Part shown: positions 44,901 through 56,281 of the stretch, one piece after another
Position numbering within the stretch: position 1 is the stretch's first letter
How the letters are laid out: every line of letters begins with the position of its first letter
Source of the DNA: Multifurca ochricompacta
Lineage: Eukaryota; Basidiomycota; Agaricomycetes; Russulales; Russulaceae
Reading direction: 5' to 3'
Assembly: GCA_022496185.1 (NCBI GenBank)
Contig: WTXG01000093.1
Location: 62,001-126,000 of the forward strand
DNA length: 64,000 nt
Translations under genes and position numbers: made by a program
Notes under the pieces: model-generated
Databases searched by the model: none
What the model saw: only the letters and a program-made list of their open reading frames with translations
Told to the model about the DNA's origin: nothing

Positions 44901-46938
44901 AATGTAACGCACACAAAACTCACATGTGTACACACGCGCTCATATCCTCCTTTTTCTCCTCCTTCTCCTTCTCCTCTTCCTCCTCCGGTCGGGAACGACA
45001 TCCGAAATTCTTTTTTTTTCTTTGATCATTCATGTACCGTCTAGGCCTTCTTCCCGAAGAACCGAAACAAGTGGAAGAGGTACTCCAACCGGGAATCCCA
45101 GACAAAAACTAAAACCGGTCGCACTGGCGACGCTCACCCTAGTAGCTCACGGTTCCCGCCGGATGTTCGAGTAAAGAAGGGATTCTCCTGGAGTGAGGAG
45201 CTGGCTATTTCCATGGCCGCCCTCCAGGAAGCGGGTCAGGGCGAGTTAGTCAAGTGGGTTAAGGAGGTCAGTTCAGCACATGGAATCTCCGGAGCGGAGC
45301 GGTGTGACTGATGAAAAGGGGGTGGTCGGCGGGGCGGCGGTAAAAGATCTTGGTCATTGCCATTGCGCAGCGGCGACGCATCGTGGAACAGAATAAGAAT
45401 CCCGCCCTGGATGGCTCTTCAGACGATGATGGCGATGAAGCAATAGGGAACGGGCGATCGGCCAAAGTGACGATAACTAACTACAGTGCGTCCGCTTCGA
45501 CTATTTCCTGAGACGGGGAATTGATCGACTTGCACCAATACCAAAAAAACAAAAAAAAAAAAAAACATCATTGTTCTCCACCCTGCAGTGATCCCATATA
45601 CAAATGATGCACAGGCGGAAGCGGCAACGAAAAATCCACGGCTGAAACTAATGTTTCGGCTAGTGCATTTTCGTTTGCAAGACGAGAGTCAGTCTGATTA
45701 TTTTGATTCTTATTTTAAAAGTCCAACACACTCATTCGTTCACGTTCTGTCTCGTCCCCGTGGGGAATCGCGTATTTTGATGCAATACAGATGTGGAGGA
45801 ACTCGAGTGGTTTATCCCCGCGGGTATCCCCCTTTCCGATTTACAACGATCCTTAGCGGTCATCGAACAGTTTGAGCAGTCGCCGCTTGACCTCGGGGGG
45901 AAACGTGCTTCGCAATTGCTGAGTAAGAAACGAGGACGAGGACAACGAAAAAGGCGCCTTGGTTCGACAAGCGGGAGTTCAGATCAAGAGGGAGAGGCGG
46001 GGAATAATAAGGGTAAGAGTAATAGTGACGAGGAGGACGAGGAAAATGCGCCGCGTAAAGCGCGCAAGGAACGCGAACAAAAAGCGTACAAATCGGCGCA
46101 ATTCATCGAGGACAGCGACGAGGAGTACGAACAGGACATTGACGAATTCTTCGCTCGCGAAGCGGAATTGCGAGAGCGCACCGCGTTGGCGGCTGTCGAC
46201 AGCGCGTTGAATAATGATGGGAATAATAATAATAAGATTGGAAACATGCGTACGACCGGTACCAAAAAACGGAGACGCGCAACTCAACAAACCGATGATG
46301 TTGTCAAGACGAGGGTGGCCAAACGGAGGGCAGTGGATGCGGACATGCCGCCGGGAGAGTTGGAAATACCGAGCGAGAGCAGCAGTAGCGGTGGTAGAAA
46401 AGGAGGAGGAGAAAATGATACAGCAACGGCAATGGCGGCAGCGGCGGTGTCGACGCCAGGAGAGGCTTATCGCTCTTCTCTTTCCCCTTCTGGTGGTGGT
46501 GGCATCCTCGGGTCGGATGATAATCGCATCGGCACATCGGAAGCTCTTCGTCTTTCCAAGTCCAAGTCCAAGTCCAAGTCCAAGCCCAAGCCAAGACCAC
46601 GATACCGTGGTGACCTTGCTGCTTTTTCTTCTGCTGCTGTTGTTGTCGATGGTACGACTCTGACGGGCGACGCCTATATCCCCCCTGATACTATCAAGAG
46701 AAAAGGTCCTGAAGATCGGTACCGAACGCTGCCGCCGTCGCCTCCACCGCCGCATCGGCAGCGACGATCCATAGAGAAGGATGACCCTGAGAACCAGAGC
46801 CACAAGACCGATGATGACAGCGGTGGCGGTAGCGGTAGCGGCAGCGGCAGTGGTGGTGGTACGGGTACGGAAGGGAGTCGGAGTAGGAGGATGATCGTCA
46901 GGGTCGGCCGAAAAGGCCGGTTGGTCCTCTCTGACTGA
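41934..46938 (+). CDS. TOF1: Timeless/Tof1 (Swi1) replication fork protection factor
   Basis: Eleven exons (41934-42758, 42862-43267, 43412-43650, 43751-44096, 44237-44367, 44468-44614, 44700-44849, 45045-45266, 45371-45485, 45589-45687, 45791-46938) give 1275 residues. The N-terminal Timeless domain is clear: ILEPAILNVVNALGGYENGV, DLKKYWRKDDTDDERTVARI, then a long helical repeat with NVVLHVLRNLAFIRDLP. FGTTISVRL, FNPFLASLLKDI (about residues 409-420), EKDNLRLLFVTKWFLEYF and LEWFIPAGIPLSDL follow, all typical. With Csm3/Tipin it forms the fork protection complex that couples helicase and polymerase and signals replication stress in the nucleus. The C-terminal third is acidic and basic low-complexity with a KSKSKSKSK repeat and an Arg-rich end, probably disordered. 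AATAAA occurs just after the stop codon. Intron 2 includes an in-frame stop, so splicing there is required. Confidence 0.95.
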
Positions 46939-47747
46939 CGCGGAATAAAATAAATAAAAGTCAAAAAAGATTATGGGGGGGGGGGGGGGGGGGGAAGGCG
47001 CGTCCACTCCGCGTTACGGATACTTCGCGGTCGGACGTTCGGACTTTGGGTCGTCGCGGCTGCAGATTTGGGATTCTTGTTTTTTTTTTTTTAAATAAAA
47101 AATAAATAAAAATATATATATCATTCTCCTCTCTCTTTCATTCATTTTCATTTCGGAAACGTAAAAAAAAAAAAAAAAAAAAAGGAAAGGTAAAGAAAGG
47201 AAAGGAAAAAAAATAACAACAAAAAAGAGACACCAAACCAAGCCTATCTTAGTAGGAACATCACCCGATCGCTTATCATATTTTTATTTTATTTTTTGCA
47301 TTATAATCTATCGCGTCCCGCCGTTCGCGCCCAAAAAAAATAAATACAAAAAAAAAAAAGTACAAAAGTGGCGTTGTTGTTTGTAGTTGTGTGGTTGGTT
47401 GGTTTTGGGAGGGGAGGGGGCCACACGGCATACGGCACAACAGGGAGGGGGAGGGAAGAGGTGAAGGGGTGGGGGGGAGGAGTGGCAGGACAGGACAGGA
47501 CAGGGCAGGGCAGGGCAGGGGCATAACCGCACGCACAATAGCAGCCCAGAGTTGTTGTCAGTAACGGGTAACCTGTTTCCAATAGGGGAACACCGGAAAT
47601 CGGTGAAAGGTCGGCTTCTAAAGTCAATCGAAAAGACTCCGGTTTGGTGTTTTTTTATATGACCTATTTTTTTTTTCTTGCGCGGCAATTTCCTGTCCGG
47701 CGGTTGCCGTTATTTTTGGTGTTAGTTTTTTTTTTTCCCATTTTATT

Positions 47748-47783
<36 letters not shown>

Positions 47784-50700
47784 CAATTCAACAACGAAAG
47801 TTCTTTAGCAACTTCTTTTTTTTTATTCAATTTTTATTTTTATTTATTTCACACACACACCAAACCCCCCCCCCGTCTTTCTTGTTCACTTGCAAGGGTC
47901 CCCCCCTCCTCCTCCTCTCCCACCACTTAAATAATAACAAACAACAAATATATATATATATATACCTTGATCTATTTTGAAAGAAAGCCCAACTTGGGTT
48001 GCTTAAAGGGAGAAAGAAGCGTCAAACTTTTCGGAACGACGGTGAGGGGCTGACTCTAAAAAGAAGGGAGGAGAAGTAAGGGAACGCAGCAAGGTGGGGA
48101 TACTGACTGACCCGTATGATGATGATGAAAAGAAGCCAAAAACCCATTATTTCGAAACCCTGTTACCAAGAGGGGTAAACGCAGATCAAGAGTGTGAAAT
48201 AGTTACCCCCCCCCTCCCTTCCCCCCCCCCCATATCATCGCACTGGGTCAGTCACTTGTATATGGCGTAGCGTGGCGTGGCATGGCGTGGTGTGGCGTGG
48301 CATGGCATAGCATAGCATGGGCAATGGCATAACAATTGACACGGACACACGGACACGGACACGGTAAAGGTATAACCATTTTTTACTGATGGAAATCATC
48401 ATCGACCGACCGACATGAGACAACCGGCGTTTGCCGAGTTAAAAGGAACCGAATCCCGCCGAACCGCCTGCCTGGGATTAATGTCGTCGTCCGGCAAGCT
48501 TCGGGGCGCAAAATAACTTTGGGGAATTCGGAATTCCCCTTGAGCATCACACCCTCCCCCCCCCTCCCTCCCCCCTCGCCCTCTCACCCTCCCTCTCCCT
48601 CTATTCTCCTCTACTATCTCTCCCCTCTCTCCTTCCTTCCCTTCCCCCCTCCATCCTCAACCCCGTGCCCTATTCCTTCTAGTCTCTCTCTCTTCATGCT
48701 CCTCTACCTATCTTAGATGGCCACCCGGGTTTTATTTTCTCATGCGCAAATCTAATTTTTTTTTTTTTTGGGTTTCCCGATCTTGTCCGCTTATCCTCCA
48801 GCCTCTTCAACTCCAAGTGCCCTTTCCAAGTCGCCGTTTATCCAAAATGGATAAGCCCCAAGTGAATCTGGCGCTCTGTGTGTGGTGTGTGCTTCAACAC
48901 CAAAGGCGCAATCCGATCGGATTTCATTCACCCCCCAAATCGCTTTTTACAGTACAGTTACATCTCTTTATAGGACGTGTCATTGGAAATGTGCGTGTGT
49001 GTTCTTGCGTTGATGTTGCGCAGACGGTTTAGCACTGCCAATTCACCCCTTATGAGTATGTGTGAGTGTGTGTGTGATGTGTGGTGTGCCGATGAGCGAA
49101 TAGGTCATAGCCCCCTCCCCCCCCCCCCCTCAATAATGAAGGGGAAATGATATCATCGTAGGTTTACCAACACAGTTTTTTTTGGGTCATCGGAGAAGAC
49201 AAGCCTTGAGGATGTCAGAAAGGAATGCGCTATGCGCTCACGTCAAAACCTAAAGAACAACACGCGTCAATACCGCGAGGCTGATAAGGACTGTGCACGC
49301 ACGTAAAGTACGTATGAAAAAGAAAGAGAGAGAGAAAGAGAGGGAGAAAAAGAGAGAGAAAGAAAAGAAAAAGCGGGTTTCTGGGCGCAAAGAAGCAAAA
49401 GACAAGGCGAGGCGAGGGAAAAGGAAATGAGGCAGATAAAACTCCCCCCCCCTCCTTCCTTCCCCGGTCCCCTTCCCTCCCCTCCCTTCCAGGACCATGA
49501 CATGACATTCAGGCGAGGACGGGGAGGGGGGGGGGTGTCGAACAACCCGCTCAGCTGACGGCGGCATTGGGCGACGATCGTGAAAAAGGAAAGAGAGAGC
49601 CAAAGAATTTGATTGGTTAGTGACGAGCGAGCCGGGCAGTTTGACGCTCAGGGGGGGTGGAAAGGAAGACTTCGGACTGAAAGTGGCGTATGAAGTTGCC
49701 AGCAGGGACCGGTCTTGTCAAAATCTGGAGAGTTGTATCCGCCTCAATGGCGGATACTTTTTGGGTTATGAACAGCGCTCGAGTGGCCTGAAAGTTGACA
49801 ATTCACAATTCAACGGGCCAACAAGTGGGGTTGGGGGGGGGGGGTGGGTGGGTAGGTGGGTGGAAGGAAGGAAAGAAGGAAGGAAGAGAGAAGGTCACAT
49901 CTGTGTGTGATGGGTATCAAAGCACAATTCAAGATGAAATCTAATTTGGGGGAGGGTGAGGGAGGTTAAGGGAAGAGGCGCAAGCGGCGTAGATGGCAAA
50001 TGCGCGGACTCGGGTAGGAACATCATTTTTATAAACCGCCAATTTCCGGGTTTGGAAACGATAAAAAAAAAACAGAAAAAAGGTAAGAAAGTGAAGACTG
50101 ACGTAGTGAATAAGATAAAGATGAAAGAAAAGGGGAGAGAGGAGAAAGGATGAAGGGAGAGGGAGAAGGAAAAACACGCTAGCAGAGGGAGGAAGCCGCG
50201 GCGGAAACACGAATCTGATTGAGGTTGAGGTGAGTTGTGCAGGACAGGACAGACAGGAAGATTTAATTGAATGAAAGAGAATCATTTCAAAAGGCTGAAT
50301 GGGATTCAATTTGCCCACCGACAAGTTTGAGGAGCCAAAGGTTATTCGGCTGACGAAATCGAACGAAAATGCCGGTTTGATTTTGAAAAAAAAAGAAAAA
50401 GAAAAAGAAAAGAAAAAAAGGAAATAAATAAATAATAATAATGAAATACTAATAATAATAATAAATAATAAATAATAATAAATAAATAATCGAAAGAGGA
50501 AGGAAGGAAAGAAGGGGAAAGAAGAGATGAAGATGTGTGCAAGATTACAGTAATTCCTTCCGAGATTTCGATTCGATTCAAGATCTCCTTCGAGAGATCA
50601 AACCATGACACTGACACACTTCAGGGTGACCGTCTCTTTTTTTTTATAAAATCCCGCCTCGACTTCCCTTCTAAATCCTACACAAATCATCTCCTCCTAC

Positions 50701-50805
50701 CCCACATACACACACACACACCCACACACCCACACCCCCCCCTTCTCAATCAACAACAATAACTCCCTCTTCTCATACCTATCTTCTTAACCTCTTCAAA
50801 CAATA
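46939..50805. other. 3.9 kb gene-poor, repeat-rich stretch
   Basis: Long G-, A- and T-runs, TC repeats (about 47752-47779), TA repeats (47948-47964), GGACA/GGGCA repeats (47485-47520), GGCGT/GGCAT repeats (48268-48320), AAT-type repeats (50427-50490) and C-rich blocks fill the stretch. Open frames in it encode low-complexity peptides only. The final 200 bp, CT-rich and CA-rich, are probably the bZIP gene promoter and 5' untranslated region. Confidence 0.5.
47485..47520. repeat. GGACA/GGGCA pentanucleotide array
   Basis: Three copies of AGGAC followed by about four copies of AGGGC, an array that seems to have drifted by one base in its second half. Confidence 0.75.
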
Positions 50806-52197
50806 ATGGCTCAGGCAGCAACTAGCAACCAGTCCGTCGGTTCTGCTGACCGCCCCGAGCGGAGTCGTAACGCAAAAGCCCAAGCAAGGCACCGCGCTAA
50901 ACGAAAAGCCTACATCGAGCAGGTAAGAAGGACCGCGAATAGCTCAAGCATGCCTAACTAAAGCTTTTTTTTTTTTCTTTTCTTTAGCTCGAGCAGACCG
51001 TGACGAAGCTTCAGACCGCTCTCGCGCTCTCTCCCGAACAAGTCGCTGCACTGCCACCACCGACTTTGCGCATCCGACAACTCGAACAAGAAAATGCCAA
51101 GCTGCTTCGCGAGAATGATGAACTACGTCGCCAGCTACATATGCAAACCCGACGACCGTCTCTCATGACGGACCCGCATTTTGATATTGCCCGTGGTCGT
51201 CATTCTTACCAGTCTTCTATCTCTGGCGACTACCCAGATCGGGATATCAAACGACGACGTATGTCCCAGAACGTCGATGAAGTTTACTTGGTACGTTGCC
51301 CTTTCTATCTCTCTCTTCCCTTTAAACGGCGATGCAGCACGCGACAAGCAAGCGCGCTCTCTAGCGTGCCGCGTGTGCCTTCCTTTTCATCCCTCTCCTC
51401 CCTCCTCCCCCCTTCCTCTCTCTCACCCCATTGTCTCTGTTCTGACAACACGTCAACAATATATAATAGAGCCCCAGTCAGACTCCGAGTCCACCCACGA
51501 CAGAGGCACTCGCACGTCCAGGCAACTTTTCGCCACCACCCCTCTCGCACGGCTATATGCCCTCGTCGAGTAATAACACTTCGGCCTATTCGAGCCCGGG
51601 CCTAAACTCATCCAACTCCATTCTCTCCTCGGGTTTGCAAAATGGGCCGTTAAGTTATCAACTGCCGTCTGTGAATGCGCCGAGCTCAACTTCGGCGCCA
51701 ACATCATACTCGGCAAGTACTCCCTTCCTTAACGGCCGGTTGAGCTCCTAGCGAGACTGTGCGCCTTATCAGAGCTCTGGATCCTAGTGACGTTCATCGT
51801 CGACAGCAGTCCGGTCATGAGCATCCCACTCACACACTCGTTGGTGGTCATGGGATGACATCGTCGCGGTCTTTGCCATCTACCCTTCACTCAGCTCCTG
51901 GCAGCCATGGTCTGCCGGGAGCACATCAGCATCAATACCCATCCTCTCAATATGACGGTGTAAAAGTAGAGGAAGACTATATGGTGAGTAATTAGGTACT
52001 CCCCCCCTTCTCAACGAGGTGCCATCTCTAACGGATGTTTTTTATTTATTTGCCCATTGCCCACTTTTCAGTCACCGACGCAGGAATCGTCTCATAGCTT
52101 GTCTTACTCTCCAGTCCACTCATTTAGCAACACACACCAAGCCGAGCTGAGCTCTTGGCAAGGCTACTCAGCGGATCGCACTCAGATTCATCCCTAG
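50806..52197 (+). CDS. bZIP transcription factor
   Basis: Five exons (50806-50922, 50988-51290, 51470-51716, 51775-51983, 52072-52197) give 333 residues. The basic region is RSRNAKAQARHRAKRKAY (residues 19-36), with Asn22 and Arg30 in the DNA-contact positions; a zipper starts LEQTVTKL (40-47) and a second helix LRIRQLEQENAKLLREND continues it after a Pro-rich break. The remainder is Ser/Pro/His-rich, as in activation regions. It should act in the nucleus as a dimer. Exon 4 joins in phase if the donor is GTACTC at 51717 and the acceptor is CAGAG; a GC donor nearby (GCAAGT at 51713) was considered but does not keep the frame with that acceptor. I cannot tell which bZIP subfamily this is; the RHR variant is seen in basidiomycete proteins. 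Confidence 0.85.
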
Positions 52198-55100
52198 ATT
52201 TGACTCGGGAATTGCCTGTATCCGCCGCGCGTTTCGTGCATGACGGAGCGCCCTGCTGTTTGTTGCTTAGAATGGGACGTTTCTATAACGCCATGCTGTC
52301 GGTTATCGCTTGTGTGCTCTGCTCTATCTCGCTCTCCCTCTTTCTCTCTCTCCCTTTCTCCCTCTCTTTCCCCCTCTCGCATCTTACTTTTTTGTGTATA
52401 TTCTATTGTCACCCCAACTTGTAACAATATCCAGCCTATTCAGTTGCATCTCTTTTGTAATTTTTCATTCGTTCGCAAAAAAGAAAAAAAAGCTTTTTTT
52501 TTTCTTTTTGCTTGCCTGCTTGTTTGGTCTCTCACACACGCGCGTGCGCATGTGGTTAGCCGTGAGATAAGTGCACCCGAGGATCAAATCAAACCTTTCT
52601 CCTGTTTCCCCCCCCCTCCCTCCCCCACCCTCCTTTCTCCCTCTCTCTCTCTTCTTGTAGTCGTCATTCCCCCCCTCCTCCACGCCACTAAAAATGTCAC
52701 ACTCTCATTAACCTTTTTCTTCCTTTTCTAACCCAGATCGTCCTTGTCAGAGAGAGAGAGAAACTAGCTCGGCTGATAGTAAATATACACACACGAACAC
52801 ATGCGGGCGCACGCTCGCTCCTCCTTCACCCACCCCCCCCCCTCCCTCCCCTTCCCCTTCCCTTTCTCCTTCCCTTTCCCCTTCCCCTTACAACCCCTTC
52901 TTGGGTCCACTTCTTTTCAACAAAGTAGTCAAAATCCTACGCTTCCATTCCCCCTCCCCCCCTTGGGGTAATACCCAAAGAGTGTTTTTTTTCGGATGGG
53001 GTAGGGCATGTGGTTTTTATTTTTATTTTAGTTATTTTTATTTTTATTTTTACTTTCCCTTGCCTAGGCGCAAGGAACACACGAACACGCACACACACAC
53101 ATGTGGGGTTTGTTTGGTTTCCTTTCTTTTCTTTGTTGTTGTGTACTTTTTTTTTTGTCTGTGTCTGTGTCTGTCCCCCCGTCTCCCGTCTCTCTCAATA
53201 AATATTGATACAATTTTGGTTTAAAATAACAATAACAATGCGGGGTTTTTTTTTTTTTGGGGGGGGGGGGGCCAATTGCCAGGCCTCCTCAATCATCAAT
53301 CAATCAAATCCACAACCCCCCTTCTCCCCCCCCACCCCCCAAATCTTTAATTTCTTTGAACCGATCAGGGCGTGCCTCACCCTTCTCTTTTCTCTCCAGA
53401 TCTCCAGAGAGAGAGAGAAAGAGAGAGAGAGAAAGATCAAATCAAATCGGGTCCCTTCATTCTTCCTCGTCTTCTTCCCTCCCGTTCATTCATCCCATCC
53501 ATCCTCTTCTTCCTCTTCCCCATGGCTATGGTCGGTCTTGTTTTTTTATTTATTTTATTAGCGAAGAGTTCATCTATCCCTTCTCATGTCATCCCCGAGT
53601 TGGCGTTTTTTTTATTTTTTTATTTTGTTATGGCCATATATTTAACCACTTGGCTATGGGGTGTTTATTTTATTGTCATTTTTTTGTTTTGTGTTTTTAA
53701 GCGCGCTAAGGCAAGGCCGAAGTTTAACAACAACTTTATCTTGTTTGTTTGGTTTATTTTTTATTTTTCGGTTTTTCGGTTTTTCGGGATATGCCGTCTA
53801 CGCGCTACACTTACTTTGGTAGTCGCTCGCGGTTCATTCTTTTTGATGATTGACAACTGTCTGTCTGTCTGTCAGTCAGTCAGTAATATGTATTTATTAT
53901 ATTTTACATGCATTTTGTATAACATCCCTTCCTGCTGCACAAGTCAAACAACAAGAACAAAAACACCCACCCAACCCACCCCACCCAATCATCGTATCCG
54001 TGATCCGTCCGTACCTGTGTACCTCCTCGGTCGGAACTGTGGCGTAAATAACCAACAAAACAGTTGATTTGATGCATTGATATCATGTTCCCCGTTGAAA
54101 AGCAATAAAATTTATTTATTTATTTTTTAAACCCGAAGCGATGCATAATTCTCATTCTCATTCTCTCTCTTAACACTTTGTGTGACTTGTGCGTGGGGGG
54201 GGGGGCTGCGCGAAAAAAAAAAAAAAAAAGGAAGATAAATGTGTGTGTGCCACACCCCCTCACCCGCGGCTAGTCCGATTGGTTGGCTGGAACCTCTCCC
54301 TCCTTTCAATTCTTTTTCAAAGTATTTGGCAAGAGCCTCACCTAGCATCAGGATTTTATTATTATTATTACTATTTATTTATTCGTCGTTTATTGCCTTT
54401 TTTTTTAAAAAAAAAAAAAACTAAACACAAATCCCCTACACCTATGTAAAGAAAAAAAAAAAACCAACCAACCAACACATACAATACGCCAAATCCCTCT
54501 CCAAGGGGTAAGACCCAAGCCGACTAAGTGCGAGAACGCAATTAAGACGGGACCGGTGGCTTATTATTATTATTATTATTATTATTCTTCCCTGCCTGCT
54601 TGCCGCCCGCCATTGAAGCCGCTGATGAAGAGGAAGAGATACAATAACGCGCACACATGGACACGTATGGTTATAAACGCCCCTTATCTCCTACCTCCGT
54701 TTTGCAGGGAAGCCATTAGAAAGAAAAAAAAAAAGACACCAGAGAGAGAGAGAGGAAGAATTATTGAGTGAGAGAAATGAGTTAAATCAACCTCTCTCTC
54801 TCCCCTCCCACTTAGTCCATATGAAAAAAAAAGAAAAAGAGATAAATTCCGTTTTTTAATTTGCGTTTTTTTTTGACAGTCTCGATATCTAAGGTGTGTG
54901 TGTATGTGTCCAGATGGTTTATGCTAGAAGCGCCAAGGGGGGGGGGGGGACGAGGCGGGTGGAAGAGGGAGGGAGAGAGGGAGGGAAGCAAAGCGGGCGA
55001 GGTTGAGCCTCTCCCCCCCTCTCCCCCCCCCCCAAAAATAAAATCCCTTCTTCTTCCCCCTTCCCCTTTCACAAGGGTAGGGTCTAAATTCGATCTGACG

Positions 55101-55294
55101 CTAAGTCTATGGGCCTATGACCGGAAACTCCATTAGGGAGGGGGTTTTTTTTTTTTTTTTCGAGGCCTAGAGCCCTTTTTTTCAACTTTGTTCGCTCGAC
55201 CCCCCCCCCGATAAGTTGTAAAAACGAGTCTATTGACGTCTTCTCTCCCTCGGTCGGCCTTCGGTCGGTCCCTTTACCCTCCGAACTCGCCTAT

Positions 55295-55365
55295 ATACAC
55301 ACACATACACATACATACATACATACATACGTATATATACATATACATACGCACACACACACACA
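55295..55365. repeat. CA/ACAT/TATA compound microsatellite
   Basis: A compound tract in which CA dinucleotides pass into ACAT tetranucleotides, then TATAC, then CA again. Confidence 0.8.
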
Positions 55366-56247
55366 TGCAACACAAGCAAGCCATGCACCCAATTAACCCC
55401 ATCCATCCATCCTTATCCAATCCACAAACACCCTCCCGGCAATAGCGTCAATGTGACCTGACGATCACCGGTACCGGCGGCGACGGTCCCTCCTCCTCCC
55501 TCTACCCAACCCACGGCTTACCCACGGCCCCTCCCCTCCCTCCCTCCTTTCCTTCCTCTCTCCCCTCCCCAAACTAAACCATTCATTCAAATTTAAAATA
55601 AGAGAGATTCAGATTTATATTTTTTCGTGTCAAAAATCTTGTTCGCGTTCGTAAGCGTCCGTCCCGTCGCCGTCCCCCGTCTCCCGTCCCCCGTCTCCCG
55701 TCTCCCGTCCTACTTACCTTACTACCTAGCACCACCACCACCACCACCACCACCACCTCCCAATTTCTCGTTCCTGCGCCACTTCCTAATTACTAATATA
55801 CAATATACACATATTTTCCAGCTAACTGCATAGTAATCTTTCGATATGACGCTTTAACGCTGAGGTGTGCCGATGTTGGGTGGGATGGTGGATGGCGGGC
55901 GGTAAGTTTTGGGGGGTTGTGTGTGCGTGAGAGATGAAGATGAGAGAAATGAAATTAAGCCGTGAGCTTCCGGGAATCTCACCCGCCTCCCCCCCCACTA
56001 ACGCTCTACACAGGCCAAGAGAACGGGAATTATTATAAAACGTTCGGGTCGGGTTAATTGATCGGAAAAGTTGACTGATTGACTGACTGACTGACTGACT
56101 GACTGACTTGTGTATGCCGTCAAGTTGGCTTTGGGTCTTTCGTCATAGCTAAATGCCGTGATACATTTGAAACCACCCACCACCACCTCCAAGTCCAAGT
56201 CCCCTCCACAAGCTTAAAGGCCGTAGGCCAGGCCACCGGCACCCCTC

Positions 56248-56281
56248 GGGAACGGGAACGGGAACGGGAACGGGAACGGGA
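56248..56281. repeat. GGGAAC hexanucleotide tandem
   Basis: Five to six copies of GGGAAC in a row, flanked by related GGGAA strings. The period is six and the unit is G-rich on the plus strand. Confidence 0.85.

Noticed and set aside
45979..47007. Long minus-strand open frame opposite the last Timeless exon
   Set aside because: Its sequence is Ile/Arg/Ser low-complexity that follows from the repeats of the sense strand; the sense frame is a proven family member.
51713..51774. GC donor (GCAAGT) for the third intron of the bZIP gene
   Set aside because: With the available acceptors it does not keep the reading frame, while the GTACTC donor four bases later does with the CAGAG acceptor.
53000..54070. 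Medium-length plus-strand open frames rich in Phe, Ser and Pro
   Set aside because: They arise from T- and C-rich repeats; hydrophobic stretches are homopolymer translations, not membrane segments of a real protein.
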